Assembly: GCA_016716905.1 (NCBI GenBank)
Contig: JADJUS010000022.1
Coordinates: forward strand, 186,001-250,000
Direction of reading: 5' to 3'
From: Acidobacteriota bacterium
GTDB lineage: Bacteria; Acidobacteriota; Vicinamibacteria; Vicinamibacterales; SCN-69-37
DNA: 64,000 nucleotides
In this document: piece by piece, positions 53,953-63,530 of the stretch
Position numbering within the stretch: the first letter of the stretch is position 1
Layout: each line of letters opens with the position of its first letter
Position numbers and translations under genes: made by a program
Notes under the pieces: model-generated
The model's input: only the letters and a program-made list of their open reading frames with translations
Databases searched by the model: none
What the model was told of the DNA's origin: nothing

Positions 53953-55868
53953 GAAAGCCCCCGCTTGCGGGTGTCAGCGAGCGGCTGCAGGAAGTGCTGA
54001 CGCCATTGTTCGATGATGAAGGGCTGCCAGACCACCCAACTCAGCGACGGCTCTCCGGCGCGCACCCGTGCAAGCGCTCTGCCCCACCACTGCGGCAACC
54101 ACGGCGATCCCACGCGGCCACACGCCGCGTCGAGTGATTCCCGCACACGATCCGCAAACGCCGGGGCCTGGAACCACAGGTCCTGCGGCGGCCGGAATCC
54201 CTGCTTGTTCCATCGGGTGCGAATCGACTCCGGGAGAATGCCGCACATCGATTCGCGAAGCAGGCGCTTGGTCTGCACCTCACCCATCAGCAGGTGAGGA
54301 GGCAGCCGAAATACAAACTCCGCGATCCGGTGGTCGCAGAACGGAAGGCGCACTTCCCGGGAGTGGGCCATCGAATTGCGATCACCGTAGCGCAGCAGCG
54401 TGGTCAGGAACCTCCCGAAACTCTCCTGCAGCAGGACGCTTCCCAACGGATCAAATCCGTCGCGACGCGGGGCGTCGTTCTCGCGCGCCACGCGTTGTGC
54501 CGCGCCAGGCCGCAACCCGTACAACAGGCTGGTGCCTGTGGAGGTGTGATTGGACAACCAATGCCGGAGCGTGAATGGCAGCCTGTCGCGCAGGCCGCGC
54601 CCGGCGGGAGCCAACGCGAGCGGATACCGCTGGCGAATCAACGGAAGCTCACGATGGAGGCGGTCGATGTCGCCGCACTCCCGCAGCGCCTCCAGGTACA
54701 CCGCAAAATACTGCTCGTACCCACCCAATGATTCGTCGGCGCCCTGGCCGTCCAGCAGCACCGTCACACCCTGCGCCCTGGCAAGATCGAACACACACCA
54801 CTGCGCGAACTGGCTGGAACTGCTCACCGGCAGTTCGTTGAGCCACATGAACCGCGGGAGTTCTTCAAGAAAGCGATCCACCGTTGGCGTCACGGTGTGA
54901 CTCGTGACTCCGGCCGCGTCAATGATTTGCTGTGCGTACGTCCACTCATCCGCAGACGTGCCAGGAAACCGGCCGGTAAATGTGTTGTACGGGGCGTCCT
55001 CCCCCAACAGGTTCCGCACGATGCAGACAATGGCCGAGGAGTCCAGGCCCCCGGACAAACAGGACCCGACCGGTACATCACTGCGCAGGCGGAGCCGGAC
55101 TGAGTCAATCAGGAGATCGCGAAACTCGGCGAACACTTCCCGCTCATCTGTCACGATTCGTGCGGCACCAGGCTTCACCTGCCAGTAGGTCCAGACCCGC
55201 TGCTGCAGCGTGTGGACATCGACCAGCATCGCCTCACCAGGCAGCAACTGCTGCACATCATTGAACACCGTCTGCCGATCCGCATCCAGCCCCGTGCTGG
55301 CGTTGTACGCCGCCCGCAGCAGTCGCCACTCATCGATGTCCATGGACAGCGCGGGGTGCTGCAGCACGGCCTTGTACTCGGACGCGAACACGAAACAGTC
55401 GCGACCCCATCCAAAGAGAAAAGGCTTCTCGCCATACCGATCGCGAGCGCAGAACAGCATGCCGGTGGTGCTGTCGTACAACGCAAACGCGAACATGCCG
55501 TTAAACCGGCTGAGGCAGTCGGTCCCCCACTGGCGGTACGCCTCCAGGATGACCTCGGTGTCGGACTGCGTCCGAAACGTCGCTCCCAACCGCTGGAGTT
55601 CTGCGCGCACTTCCAGGAAGTTATAGATTTCGCCGTTGTGGGTCAGGTGCAGGCGACGGGTGGCATCTGCCATCGGCTGCGCGCCGGCCGGCGACAAATC
55701 CAGAATCGAGAGCCGACGATGTCCGAGCACCAGTGTGCGTTGGGATGTGACCGGACCTGTCCACAGGCCCGAACCATCCGGGCCGCGATGGCCCATGACC
55801 TGCAACATGTTGCGCACCACGGCCTCGGACGCACCCGGTTGGCCGATCACGCCCGCAATCCCGCACAT
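53949..55868 (-). CDS. asnB: Asparagine synthase-like glutamine amidotransferase (copy 2)
   Basis: A 639-residue AsnB-type protein: MCGIAGVI with Cys2, GHRGPDGSGLW and NGEIYNFLEVRAELQ in the amidotransferase domain, and SGGLDSSAIV (from residue 272) plus LLDGQGADESLGGYEQ in the ATP-PPase domain. It is distinct from the copy at 29766: the length and PPase motifs differ (GQGADE here, GDGGDD there), so it is unlikely to be a recent duplicate. Its position inside the long glycan operon suggests amidation of a glycan carboxylate. It follows the FkbM stop by one base. Confidence 0.88.
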   Translation of the reverse strand: MCGIAGVIGQPGASEAVVRNMLQVMGHRGPDGSGLWTGPVTSQRTLVLGHRRLSILDLSPAGAQPMADATRRLHLTHNGEIYNFLEVRAELQRLGATFRTQSDTEVILEAYRQWGTDCLSRFNGMFAFALYDSTTGMLFCARDRYGEKPFLFGWGRDCFVFASEYKAVLQHPALSMDIDEWRLLRAAYNASTGLDADRQTVFNDVQQLLPGEAMLVDVHTLQQRVWTYWQVKPGAARIVTDEREVFAEFRDLLIDSVRLRLRSDVPVGSCLSGGLDSSAIVCIVRNLLGEDAPYNTFTGRFPGTSADEWTYAQQIIDAAGVTSHTVTPTVDRFLEELPRFMWLNELPVSSSSQFAQWCVFDLARAQGVTVLLDGQGADESLGGYEQYFAVYLEALRECGDIDRLHRELPLIRQRYPLALAPAGRGLRDRLPFTLRHWLSNHTSTGTSLLYGLRPGAAQRVARENDAPRRDGFDPLGSVLLQESFGRFLTTLLRYGDRNSMAHSREVRLPFCDHRIAEFVFRLPPHLLMGEVQTKRLLRESMCGILPESIRTRWNKQGFRPPQDLWFQAPAFADRVRESLDAACGRVGSPWLPQWWGRALARVRAGEPSLSWVVWQPFIIEQWRQHFLQPLADTRKRGLS

Positions 55869-55869
55869 G

Positions 55870-56868
55870 TCAGTCGGGCCGTGGGAACTGAAAGCGACCG
55901 GCCCACGCGCGCAGGAGTGGCACGAGTCCCCGGACCTGCGCCCGGAGTGCGCCTCTCACCACGCGACTGCCCACAGTGGCAGACCATTGTCTGAGCTCCG
56001 CGTCAATGTCGAAGCCGTGCGTCTCGCGGACCCAGGCGGCCCACTCGGGGTTGCCCGCGAGCACGGTGCGCGCGTGATCAAAAAAGCCGAGCGCGGCGCT
56101 GAGCACCACGAGCCGCATCGCCTGCTCGGGGCCTTCCAGGCGGCCCGCCGTCTTGAGCAGCACAAGGTCACACTGAGCCACCTGCCCCTTCGAGTACTGC
56201 ATGTCGCTGCGGACCCGATAGGGGTGCGCCGGCAGGTTGCGGCGCCTCCAGCGGTGAAAGTCCTGGAGGTCCATGACCTCGAATCCCGCCTCGGCAAGAA
56301 ACTGCGCCACCGCCCACACCAGGGGCTGATCAATCCGTTGCGGCAGGAACGAACACTCCACTTTCAGCGCCACACACTCGCGCAGCAACGTGTGGCCGGC
56401 CTTCAGGATGTCGAGCTCTGCGCCTTCAACGTCCACCTTGAGGTAATCCACACGTTCGAGCCTGCCTGTGCTGCGAAGCTCGTCCAGCGTGCAGGTCTCA
56501 ACCGGTAGCACCGTGCGAACGGCATGCAGGCTCGGGTTGTCGAATCGCTCGATCATGGCCGGGTTGTGCCGCAGCAGCGACGCCCCAGTCATGTCCTCAG
56601 GCACGTACAAATTCTGAATCCCTGACGCGCCGCCTACCGCACTTGGTATGACGGTGAACTGGCGCCACCGGGAGTCACCCGCCCGCGCAAGTTGATCCGC
56701 GGCGTGCTGCTCGGGCTCGAAGCAGTAGATGCTGGACGCCCAGGCGATGGCCAGCAGTTCCGGATCGGCACCGCCGCGCGCGCCCAGGTCCACGATACAC
56801 GGCGACAATGTCTCGATCAGTGTCCCGATGGCGCTGTGTGCAAGGTCTGGCATGCCGGTGTGTGCCAC
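55870..56868 (-). CDS. FkbM-family methyltransferase
   Basis: A 332-residue protein with the SAM site CIVDLGARGGADPELL, YCFEPEQHAADQL and the FkbM core VDYLKVDVEGAELDILKAGHTLL. The C-terminal 100 residues are additional. The GTG at 56868 is preferred because AGGAG lies about eight bases upstream, just over the stop of the flippase fusion gene; an ATG at 56853 is the alternative. It probably methylates a sugar of the same glycan as its neighbours. Confidence 0.82.
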   Translation of the reverse strand: MAHTGMPDLAHSAIGTLIETLSPCIVDLGARGGADPELLAIAWASSIYCFEPEQHAADQLARAGDSRWRQFTVIPSAVGGASGIQNLYVPEDMTGASLLRHNPAMIERFDNPSLHAVRTVLPVETCTLDELRSTGRLERVDYLKVDVEGAELDILKAGHTLLRECVALKVECSFLPQRIDQPLVWAVAQFLAEAGFEVMDLQDFHRWRRRNLPAHPYRVRSDMQYSKGQVAQCDLVLLKTAGRLEGPEQAMRLVVLSAALGFFDHARTVLAGNPEWAAWVRETHGFDIDAELRQWSATVGSRVVRGALRAQVRGLVPLLRAWAGRFQFPRPD

Positions 56869-56872
56869 GTCG

Positions 56873-59248
56873 TCAGCTCCTGGTGGCTTCGTCAAGCGTG
56901 GTCACCCGGCTCGGGTCGCCACCGCGCGTCCATCGATGGTCCCGGATGCTGCGATACATGCCGCAGGACTGGCACACGTTGGGAAACGCGCCCCGATTCA
57001 TGCCGTCAATCAGTGCGCGCCACCGTGGGTTGCCCGACGAGAGGATGTCTTCCAGCGGCTCGGTCTTCGTGTCCCCCAGAAAGAGGCCGGAATCGTAACC
57101 CCGGCAGCCGCAGCCGACCACTTCGCCGGTCGAGGTCACCATCGTGGACTGAAACATATGAATGCAGGCGCCCTGATGGTACAGGCTTTCGCCCGGCGTC
57201 AGTGCGATGTCGAGCCCCACCACATGATCATCTGTGATGAGCCCTCCCCAGTTGTCGTACTCGGTGGCAGTTCCGACCGACGCGCGGTGGTCGCGAACCA
57301 GCCGCTGCACCACGTCGTACAGCGGGCCGGTCCAGCGGGTCGGGTCGAATGAGCTGCCCTCACGAACGTCAATGATGATCGCGGGAGCCGCCGGCCACTC
57401 GTGCAACGCATCGGCCAGCCACCCCAGATTGCGCACAAGCCTGCGAAACTGCTGTGGCGGCTTCGCGGTGATCGCGGCAAACCGCTCTTCGGTGGCTCCG
57501 TAGAGGCTGATGTGCAGCTCCCGTAACTTCGTGAAGGTCTTGAGCCGCATGATGGCTTCCAGGTCCGGCGTCACAAAATTGGTATAGAACGCGACCTGCC
57601 GGACGCTCGACTGTTGCACCGCTTCGAGCTTCCGGAAGATGCCTTTGTCCATGAAGACGTCGCCGGTCATCGGCGTCAACCAGAGTCGCTCGATTCCCAC
57701 TCGGTCGGCCGCATCAAGCAGTGCCTGGAAGGTATCTCCAGTCAGCTCCGTGCGCGGGCGGACTTCCAGTGGATAGGCACAAAAACGACAGGCCAGATTG
57801 CAGCGGCTCGTGGGTTCGACAAACAGCTGTTTCCATGGCACCGGAACAAAGCTGCGGCCCATCAACTGATTCCACGAGATGATCAGCCGCCAGCCGAGCT
57901 GGCGCCGCGCGGCCGCGGCCAGCCGGCGCACACCCGCACTGTCGGCGACCACGAATTGCAGGAGGAACACCACGGACCCGATCAACAGGGCCGACGCGTA
58001 CCCCGCCGCGTGATAGCCGGGCACCAGCACGGTAAAGCTGATCAACAGCGCAGCGAGGTACGGTACGTGCAGCCACAGTTGCCGCCACATGCGCGCTGAC
58101 CCCACCAGTTCATGCACGTACACATTGGCGACGACCGTGGGAATTGTGGAAAGCGCAATCAGGCAGAAGGCCATTCGCCCCCGCGCGAAGGCCTCACCAT
58201 ACATTGCCATGATCAGCCCGGACGCCACGACCATCGCGAGCGCCCCGGCCGAGGCGGTCAGGGCATTCGTCACGGCAAGCTTGCGGCGAAGCCGTCGCGT
58301 CCCTGCGGCGTCCCCCGCCACCGATAACCGGCCGAACGCGGGGACCGCGACGCCGCCGATCGACGCTGCGAGCAGCAACATGGGGCCGCGCCACTGCAAA
58401 CCGGTGCTCACAATAGCAACCTCGTCGAAGCCACTCTGCTGCCTCGACAACATGAAGAGGCCACCCCACGTCACGCCGCCGAGCACCAGATTCAACACTG
58501 TGGACGGCAGGGCGAAATCGCCAATCAGCTGCCGAAACGACGCCGGCGCCCCATGGTGGGGAATGCCGGCATCGAGACGGCTGCGCCGGATCACACGGTG
58601 AAGGATCAACCCCTTGAGAACCACGCCGGCAAGGATGGCAATCAGGACCCCGTCCAGGCCAAAGGTCCGTGCCGCCGGATAGATGCCCAGGAGCACGGCG
58701 AGAGTGACGCCAATCTTGATCTTGGAAAGCTCGGCAAATTTCTCAAACCCCTGCGCCACTCCGTCCTGCACGCCGCTGACTATGGTGGCGGCGACAAACA
58801 GAATCATGACGATGACCGCGGCCTGATACCCGGTCGAGCCGACGAGTGCCTCCGCAAGGGTGCGGCTGAACGGCAGGGCCGCTGCCACGAGCATCACCGA
58901 AATCACCCACGCGAACCTGCCGACCAGCGAGATGACACCAGCGACTTTCTGCTTCTCAGACTCACGGTAGCGCGAGACAAACACCGTCGCCGTCAGTCCC
59001 ATCTGGAACCCGGCGGTGGACGCCACAAAACCGACAGCGCCGAACAACAGCCCATACACGCCGTATTCGGTGATGCCGAGAGCCCGTGAGATCAGCACCG
59101 CCTGGGCCATGGCGCCCACACGCTCGAATCCCCCCAGGGCTGCCACCCACAGGGTGTTCTTCCGGAATTCAGATTGGGTCAAGGAGTGGACCCACTGCCG
59201 TGCCTGAGCCATCAGGCGGCCGGGGCGATGCGCGGCGACCTCAGCCAT
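56873..59248 (-). CDS. Wzx-type flippase fused to a radical SAM/SPASM-like domain
   Basis: A 791-residue protein in one uninterrupted frame. Residues of about 25-450 form a 12-14-helix MOP-superfamily flippase like those that flip lipid-linked repeat units: LWVAALGGFERVGAMAQAVL, LGITEYGVYGLLFGAV, GFDEVAIVSTGLQWRGPML. After a short linker (LGWRLIISWNQLMGR) comes a radical SAM domain with the iron-sulfur motif CX3CX2C at Cys483, 487 and 490 (EPTSRCNLACRFCAYP), a GDVF strand and a C-terminal part with GACIHMF, VVGCGCRGYDSGLFLGD and PNVCQSCGMYR, like a SPASM auxiliary-cluster domain. The start is ATG 59248, or GTG 59254. It is the first gene of the glycan operon. The fusion is unusual; the radical SAM half faces the cytoplasm if the last helix ends there. 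Confidence 0.82.
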   Translation of the reverse strand: MAEVAAHRPGRLMAQARQWVHSLTQSEFRKNTLWVAALGGFERVGAMAQAVLISRALGITEYGVYGLLFGAVGFVASTAGFQMGLTATVFVSRYRESEKQKVAGVISLVGRFAWVISVMLVAAALPFSRTLAEALVGSTGYQAAVIVMILFVAATIVSGVQDGVAQGFEKFAELSKIKIGVTLAVLLGIYPAARTFGLDGVLIAILAGVVLKGLILHRVIRRSRLDAGIPHHGAPASFRQLIGDFALPSTVLNLVLGGVTWGGLFMLSRQQSGFDEVAIVSTGLQWRGPMLLLAASIGGVAVPAFGRLSVAGDAAGTRRLRRKLAVTNALTASAGALAMVVASGLIMAMYGEAFARGRMAFCLIALSTIPTVVANVYVHELVGSARMWRQLWLHVPYLAALLISFTVLVPGYHAAGYASALLIGSVVFLLQFVVADSAGVRRLAAAARRQLGWRLIISWNQLMGRSFVPVPWKQLFVEPTSRCNLACRFCAYPLEVRPRTELTGDTFQALLDAADRVGIERLWLTPMTGDVFMDKGIFRKLEAVQQSSVRQVAFYTNFVTPDLEAIMRLKTFTKLRELHISLYGATEERFAAITAKPPQQFRRLVRNLGWLADALHEWPAAPAIIIDVREGSSFDPTRWTGPLYDVVQRLVRDHRASVGTATEYDNWGGLITDDHVVGLDIALTPGESLYHQGACIHMFQSTMVTSTGEVVGCGCRGYDSGLFLGDTKTEPLEDILSSGNPRWRALIDGMNRGAFPNVCQSCGMYRSIRDHRWTRGGDPSRVTTLDEATRS

Positions 59249-59372
59249 GCGCACCTACAGCCATCTCACGCCTTCTCCACGCCCCGGTACACGTCACTTG
59301 AATACATCCGAGACCACAGGCGCGCCGAAGAACTCGGGTCCCCGAGAAATTGTATCCGATGCCCTCGGGCGG

Positions 59373-60824
59373 CTAGGCCAGAATCTCCCGAATCACCTTG
59401 CCGTGCACGTCGGTCAACCGCATGTCGCGGCCGTTGAACCGGTAGGTGAGTTTCTCGTAGTCGAGTCCGAGCAGGTGCAGGATGGTGGCGTGGAGTTCGT
59501 ACACCGACTTCGCGTTCTCCACCGCCTGGTAGCCGTAGTGGTCGGTCGCGCCAACCACCGTGCCGCCCTTCACGCCACCGCCGGCCAGCCACACGCTGAA
59601 GCCCTTGTTGTTGTGGTCGCGGCCATCCATCCGCTCTGAAATCGGCAACCGCCCGAACTCGCCGTGCCAGACGATGAGCGTGTCCTCAAACATGCCACGG
59701 CTCTTGAGGTCCTTGATCAGCCCGGCCAGCGGCTTGTCGGTCTCGGCGCAGTGCAGCCCGTGGTTGCCCTTCAAGTCCCAATGCGCGTCCCAGCTCGGCT
59801 CGAAGTTGCCGCCGCCGGAAAAAATCTGCACATACCGCACGCCGCGTTCCACCATGCGGCGGGCCATCAACGCCTGGCGGCCGAAGTAGTCGGTGGGTTC
59901 AACCCCAATGCCGTAGAGGTTCCGGGTGGCAGCCGATTCCTGCCCCAGGTCAATCGCTTCCGGCGCGTGCGTCTGCATACGGAACGCCAGCTCGTACGAA
60001 AACACACGTGCCGACAACTCGCTGTCGAGCGGATGCAGGTCGCCATGTCTTTCGTTCAACTCGGCCAGCATGCGCAGCCACCGCTGCTGCTCTTCCGGCG
60101 TGCGGCCCGCCGGAGGTTTGAGGTCCACGATCGGCGACCCCTTATCGCGGATCTGGGTGCCTTGATACGCCGCGGGCAGGTAGCCATTGGACCAGTTCGG
60201 CGGCCCGTTGATGGGCCCGCCGCGATGATCGGTAAAGACGATGAACCCCGGGAGGTTCTGGTTTTCGCTACCCAGGCCGTAGGTCACCCAGCTGCCCACG
60301 CTCGGGCTGCCCGCCAGGATCGTGCCGGTGTTCATCTGGAACAACGCGGGGCCGTGCGCCGGACTGACGCCGTACATCGATCGAATCAGCGCGATGTCGT
60401 CCACATGCTGCGCCATGTGGGGAAACAACTCGGACACTTCCATGCCGGACTGGCCGTATTTCTTGAACGTCCACGGCGACGGCATCAATCCGCCCGGATT
60501 GCCCATCACCGTCCGCACCTCGCCCACATCCTTCATCGTCTCGCCCTGCCACTTCACGAGATCGGGCTTGGGGTCCCAGGTGTCGATATGGCTGACGCCG
60601 CCGTAACAGAAGATCGAGATGACGGCCTTGGCCTTCGCAGGAAGCGGCGCCGGTTTGGGCGTGAGGGGATTGCGCGCCTGGGCACCCACCACGTTTTGCG
60701 AGAGCAGGTCCGCGAAGGCGAGACCGGCAATGCCCCCACCGAGCCGCCCGAGCAGTTCACGCCGCGTGTACTGCAGCTTCTCGAAATGCCCGCAGCCGTG
60801 ATGGTGGTGATGGTGGTGCTTCAT
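59373..60824 (-). CDS. DUF1501 family protein with Tat signal and natural His run
   Basis: From the ATG at 60824 the protein has 483 residues. It starts with MK and seven histidines, then GCGH. A twin-arginine export signal follows (YTRRELLGRLGGGIAGLAFA). The body is the DUF1501 family (sulfatase/alkaline-phosphatase-like fold): FCYGGVSHIDTWDPKPDL, MPSPWTFKKYGQSG, FGRQALMARRMVERGVRYV and LIVWHGEFGR. It is nearly always found with DUF1549/1553 proteins, as here: the ATG overlaps that gene's stop (ATGA). The pair is exported; function is unknown. Confidence 0.88.
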   Translation of the reverse strand: MKHHHHHHHGCGHFEKLQYTRRELLGRLGGGIAGLAFADLLSQNVVGAQARNPLTPKPAPLPAKAKAVISIFCYGGVSHIDTWDPKPDLVKWQGETMKDVGEVRTVMGNPGGLMPSPWTFKKYGQSGMEVSELFPHMAQHVDDIALIRSMYGVSPAHGPALFQMNTGTILAGSPSVGSWVTYGLGSENQNLPGFIVFTDHRGGPINGPPNWSNGYLPAAYQGTQIRDKGSPIVDLKPPAGRTPEEQQRWLRMLAELNERHGDLHPLDSELSARVFSYELAFRMQTHAPEAIDLGQESAATRNLYGIGVEPTDYFGRQALMARRMVERGVRYVQIFSGGGNFEPSWDAHWDLKGNHGLHCAETDKPLAGLIKDLKSRGMFEDTLIVWHGEFGRLPISERMDGRDHNNKGFSVWLAGGGVKGGTVVGATDHYGYQAVENAKSVYELHATILHLLGLDYEKLTYRFNGRDMRLTDVHGKVIREILA

Positions 60825-63415
60825 GGCCGGTACAGGAATTCGTTGAGATTGAGCAGGACGTGACAGAACTCGGCCAGCCCCTTCGGGCTCTCCGCGATGA
60901 ACGCCGCGCCGCGTTTCAGGTCGATCGCGTCCGCCGGGCGGCCCAGCGCGAGCCACACGGCGCGCTTCACCTGCGCCGCCGGGTCTGAGCCCGCCTCGCG
61001 AGCGACACGCTCGGCGAATTTCTCTGCCTGAAAGAGCACCATCTGGTTGTTCATCAGGATCAGGGCCTGAGGCGCAATGGTGGTGCGGTTGCGGCGGTCG
61101 ATGGAATTGATCAGGTTCGGCTGATCAAACGTCTCGAACATGGGATACCGGATGCTGCGCTTCGAAAACACATACAGGCTCCGGCGCCACGTGGCAGGGT
61201 CGCTGTCGGGCTTGCCCTTCCAATCGCGGTTTGAACTCTTTTCGAACAGGTCCGGATCGATGAACGGGAAGATCGACGGTCCACCGATCGCCGGATCGAG
61301 CGTGCCGGCGGCCGACAGGATGCTGTCGCGGATCACTTCGGCTTCGAGCCGCACCCGCGGCATGCGCCAGAACATCCGATTCTCGGGATCGACGCTGTAG
61401 TTGGCCGTCGTATCGCTGGCCGCCATGCGGTACGTCATCGACGTGAGCATCAGGCGATGCATCGCCTTCATGCTCCAGCCCTGGCCCATGAACTCGGCCG
61501 CCAGCCAGTCCAGCAACTGCGGATGAGACGGCGCCTCGCCCATTTTTCCAAAGCTGCTCGGTGTGCGGACGATGCCTTCGCCGAAATGGTGTTGCCAGAG
61601 GCGATTGACCATCACGCGCGCGGTCAGGGGATTGTCTTTTGATACCAGCCACTCGGCAAACCCGCGGCGGCGCCAGCTCGATTTGGCGTCTGGAGGCGGC
61701 TCAGGGAAGGTCCACTCATCGCGCCTGGCCACCGACAACACACCAGGCGTCATCGCGGACCCAGGCGCATCCGGGCTGCCGCGGTGAAGGAAAAATACCG
61801 ACGCGGGTACCCGGCCCCGTTCGCCGATGGCCCGTGCGGTGGGCAGGCGTCGCGGCTTCTGATCGTCGAGCGCGTCAATCTCGGCCTTGACCGCCGCGTG
61901 TTTCGCCTGCACGTCGGCGGGCATCAGGGCGACCACATCCTTCTCGGTGATGAGCTTGCGAAGCGACGTGATCCCGACGGTGTCTTCGATCTGTTTGGCG
62001 TTGAGTCGCTGCCCTTCGGTGCGCTGGTCGGCGGGGGTCTTCCACGCCTCCTGCATGTAGGGCGACAGCTTCGCGATTTCGCGGTCGATCAGAATCTGAT
62101 GATAGGGCTTCTCGATGGCCGTCTTCGCCGCGCGCAGCGGCTTCTGCAACGCCTCGATGCGCTGCGTCTCGGCGCGGTTGGCCGCCACCTCGTGGGCCGG
62201 GACGAGGGGATGCTCCACATTGGTCGTGGGATAAAAAATCGACTGGATGCGGTAGTAGTCCTTCTGCGGAATGGGATCGAACTTGTGGTTGTGGCAACGT
62301 GCACAACCCACGGTCATCCCCATGAACGTCAGCGAGGTCGTGGTCACGAGGTCGTCCACCGCGTCAAGCCGATTGCCGCCGCCCTCCGGCCCCAGGCGAA
62401 GATACCCGGTGGCGATCATCGCCTCGTCGGAACCGGGCGCATATTCGTCTCCTGCCAACTGCTCCTTGACGAACGTGTCGTAGGGCTTGTCACTGTTGAA
62501 CGCGTTCACCACGTAGTCGCGATACCGGTACATCTCGGCACGGTCGGTATCGAACTCATAGCCGCCCGAGTCTGCGTACCGGACGAGGTCCATCCAGTGA
62601 CGCGCCCAGCGCTCGCCGTAGTGGGGAGAGGCGAGCAAGCGGTCGACCAGCGCGGGCCACGCGTTCGGAGACGAGTCGTTGACGAAGGCGTCCGATTCGG
62701 CCGGTGTCGGGGGCAGGCCCAGCACGTCCAGATACGCTCGTCGAACGAGGGTGCGTTTGTCGGCGGCCGACACGGGGGTCAGGCCCTTGCGCGACATCGC
62801 ATCAAGAATGAAGGCGTCGATGGGGTTGGCAGACCAGCCCTCTCGCGTGACCACCGGGACCGCGGGCCGCGCGACCGGCGTAAACGCCCAGTACTGCCGC
62901 TCACTTTCCGTGATCGGGCGCTCTTCACGCTTGCGAAGCTCCTCGAGGTCTGTGCCGCCCCCGCCGCTGGCGCCGGGCACGGTCGCCCACGAGGCACCCG
63001 CTTCGATCCACAGGCGGATGGTGCGTCGCTGCGCTTCGCTCAAGGGCGGGGCGTCTTCAGGCATCTGCAGATCGCCGTCGTGCATGATGGCCTTGTAGAG
63101 CAGGCTCGCGGCAGGCTGGTGGGCCACCACGGCGCGTCCGGACCGCCCACCTTTTTGCAGGCCCGCCTCCGTCCGCAGATCGAGTCCGCCGTCTTTGGCC
63201 TCTCCGTGGCACTCGATACAGGTCTTCTGCACGAGCTGGAAGACTTCTGTCGCCAGTTGATCAGGCGTGCGCGTATCCTGCGGCGCTTCCTGCCACGGGA
63301 CACGCGGCAGGGCCGCGCGTTCCGCACGCGCCGTCACCACCACACCCCAGGCGAGCGCCGTCGCAAGGCCTGCGGCCGTCACGGCGGCCGAACCACACAT
63401 CCGTCGTCTCAGCAT
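60821..63415 (-). CDS. PSCyt1/DUF1549/DUF1553 exported heme protein
   Basis: From the ATG at 63415 the product has 864 residues, with a signal peptide (to about 30). A cytochrome-like PSCyt1 domain with CIECH near residue 65 comes first; DUF1549 follows (ANPIDAFILDAMSRKGL, LGLPPTPAESDAFV, YGERWARHWMDLVRYADS) with GCARCHNHKFDPI near residue 295, and DUF1553 closes the chain (NPLTARVMVNRLWQHHFG, APQALILMNNQMVLFQA). Such proteins are common in Planctomycetes and Acidobacteria and pair with DUF1501. The upstream in-frame extension lies in the promoter shared with the cytochrome c gene at 63531. Confidence 0.88.
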   Translation of the reverse strand: MLRRRMCGSAAVTAAGLATALAWGVVVTARAERAALPRVPWQEAPQDTRTPDQLATEVFQLVQKTCIECHGEAKDGGLDLRTEAGLQKGGRSGRAVVAHQPAASLLYKAIMHDGDLQMPEDAPPLSEAQRRTIRLWIEAGASWATVPGASGGGGTDLEELRKREERPITESERQYWAFTPVARPAVPVVTREGWSANPIDAFILDAMSRKGLTPVSAADKRTLVRRAYLDVLGLPPTPAESDAFVNDSSPNAWPALVDRLLASPHYGERWARHWMDLVRYADSGGYEFDTDRAEMYRYRDYVVNAFNSDKPYDTFVKEQLAGDEYAPGSDEAMIATGYLRLGPEGGGNRLDAVDDLVTTTSLTFMGMTVGCARCHNHKFDPIPQKDYYRIQSIFYPTTNVEHPLVPAHEVAANRAETQRIEALQKPLRAAKTAIEKPYHQILIDREIAKLSPYMQEAWKTPADQRTEGQRLNAKQIEDTVGITSLRKLITEKDVVALMPADVQAKHAAVKAEIDALDDQKPRRLPTARAIGERGRVPASVFFLHRGSPDAPGSAMTPGVLSVARRDEWTFPEPPPDAKSSWRRRGFAEWLVSKDNPLTARVMVNRLWQHHFGEGIVRTPSSFGKMGEAPSHPQLLDWLAAEFMGQGWSMKAMHRLMLTSMTYRMAASDTTANYSVDPENRMFWRMPRVRLEAEVIRDSILSAAGTLDPAIGGPSIFPFIDPDLFEKSSNRDWKGKPDSDPATWRRSLYVFSKRSIRYPMFETFDQPNLINSIDRRNRTTIAPQALILMNNQMVLFQAEKFAERVAREAGSDPAAQVKRAVWLALGRPADAIDLKRGAAFIAESPKGLAEFCHVLLNLNEFLYRP

Positions 63416-63530
63416 CAACACCTGCCCCTGGCTACGAGTGCTCAAATGGTCGCTCAGCCCCGGCCGGCAGTCAATGACCACATCGCCCACGTTGCGCCGT
63501 GATTCGTGGCGTCAGTATATGATCCGGCCC

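Noticed and set aside
45685..59248. Radical-SAM RiPP system suggested by SPASM-like Cys motifs and a second AsnB-like protein
   Set aside because: No short precursor gene and no recognition domain are present; the neighbours are glycan enzymes. A tiny gene elsewhere cannot be excluded.
61784..63502. 572-residue open frame on the plus strand opposite the DUF1549/1553 gene
   Set aside because: No recognisable motif; a shadow of the well-supported minus-strand gene.
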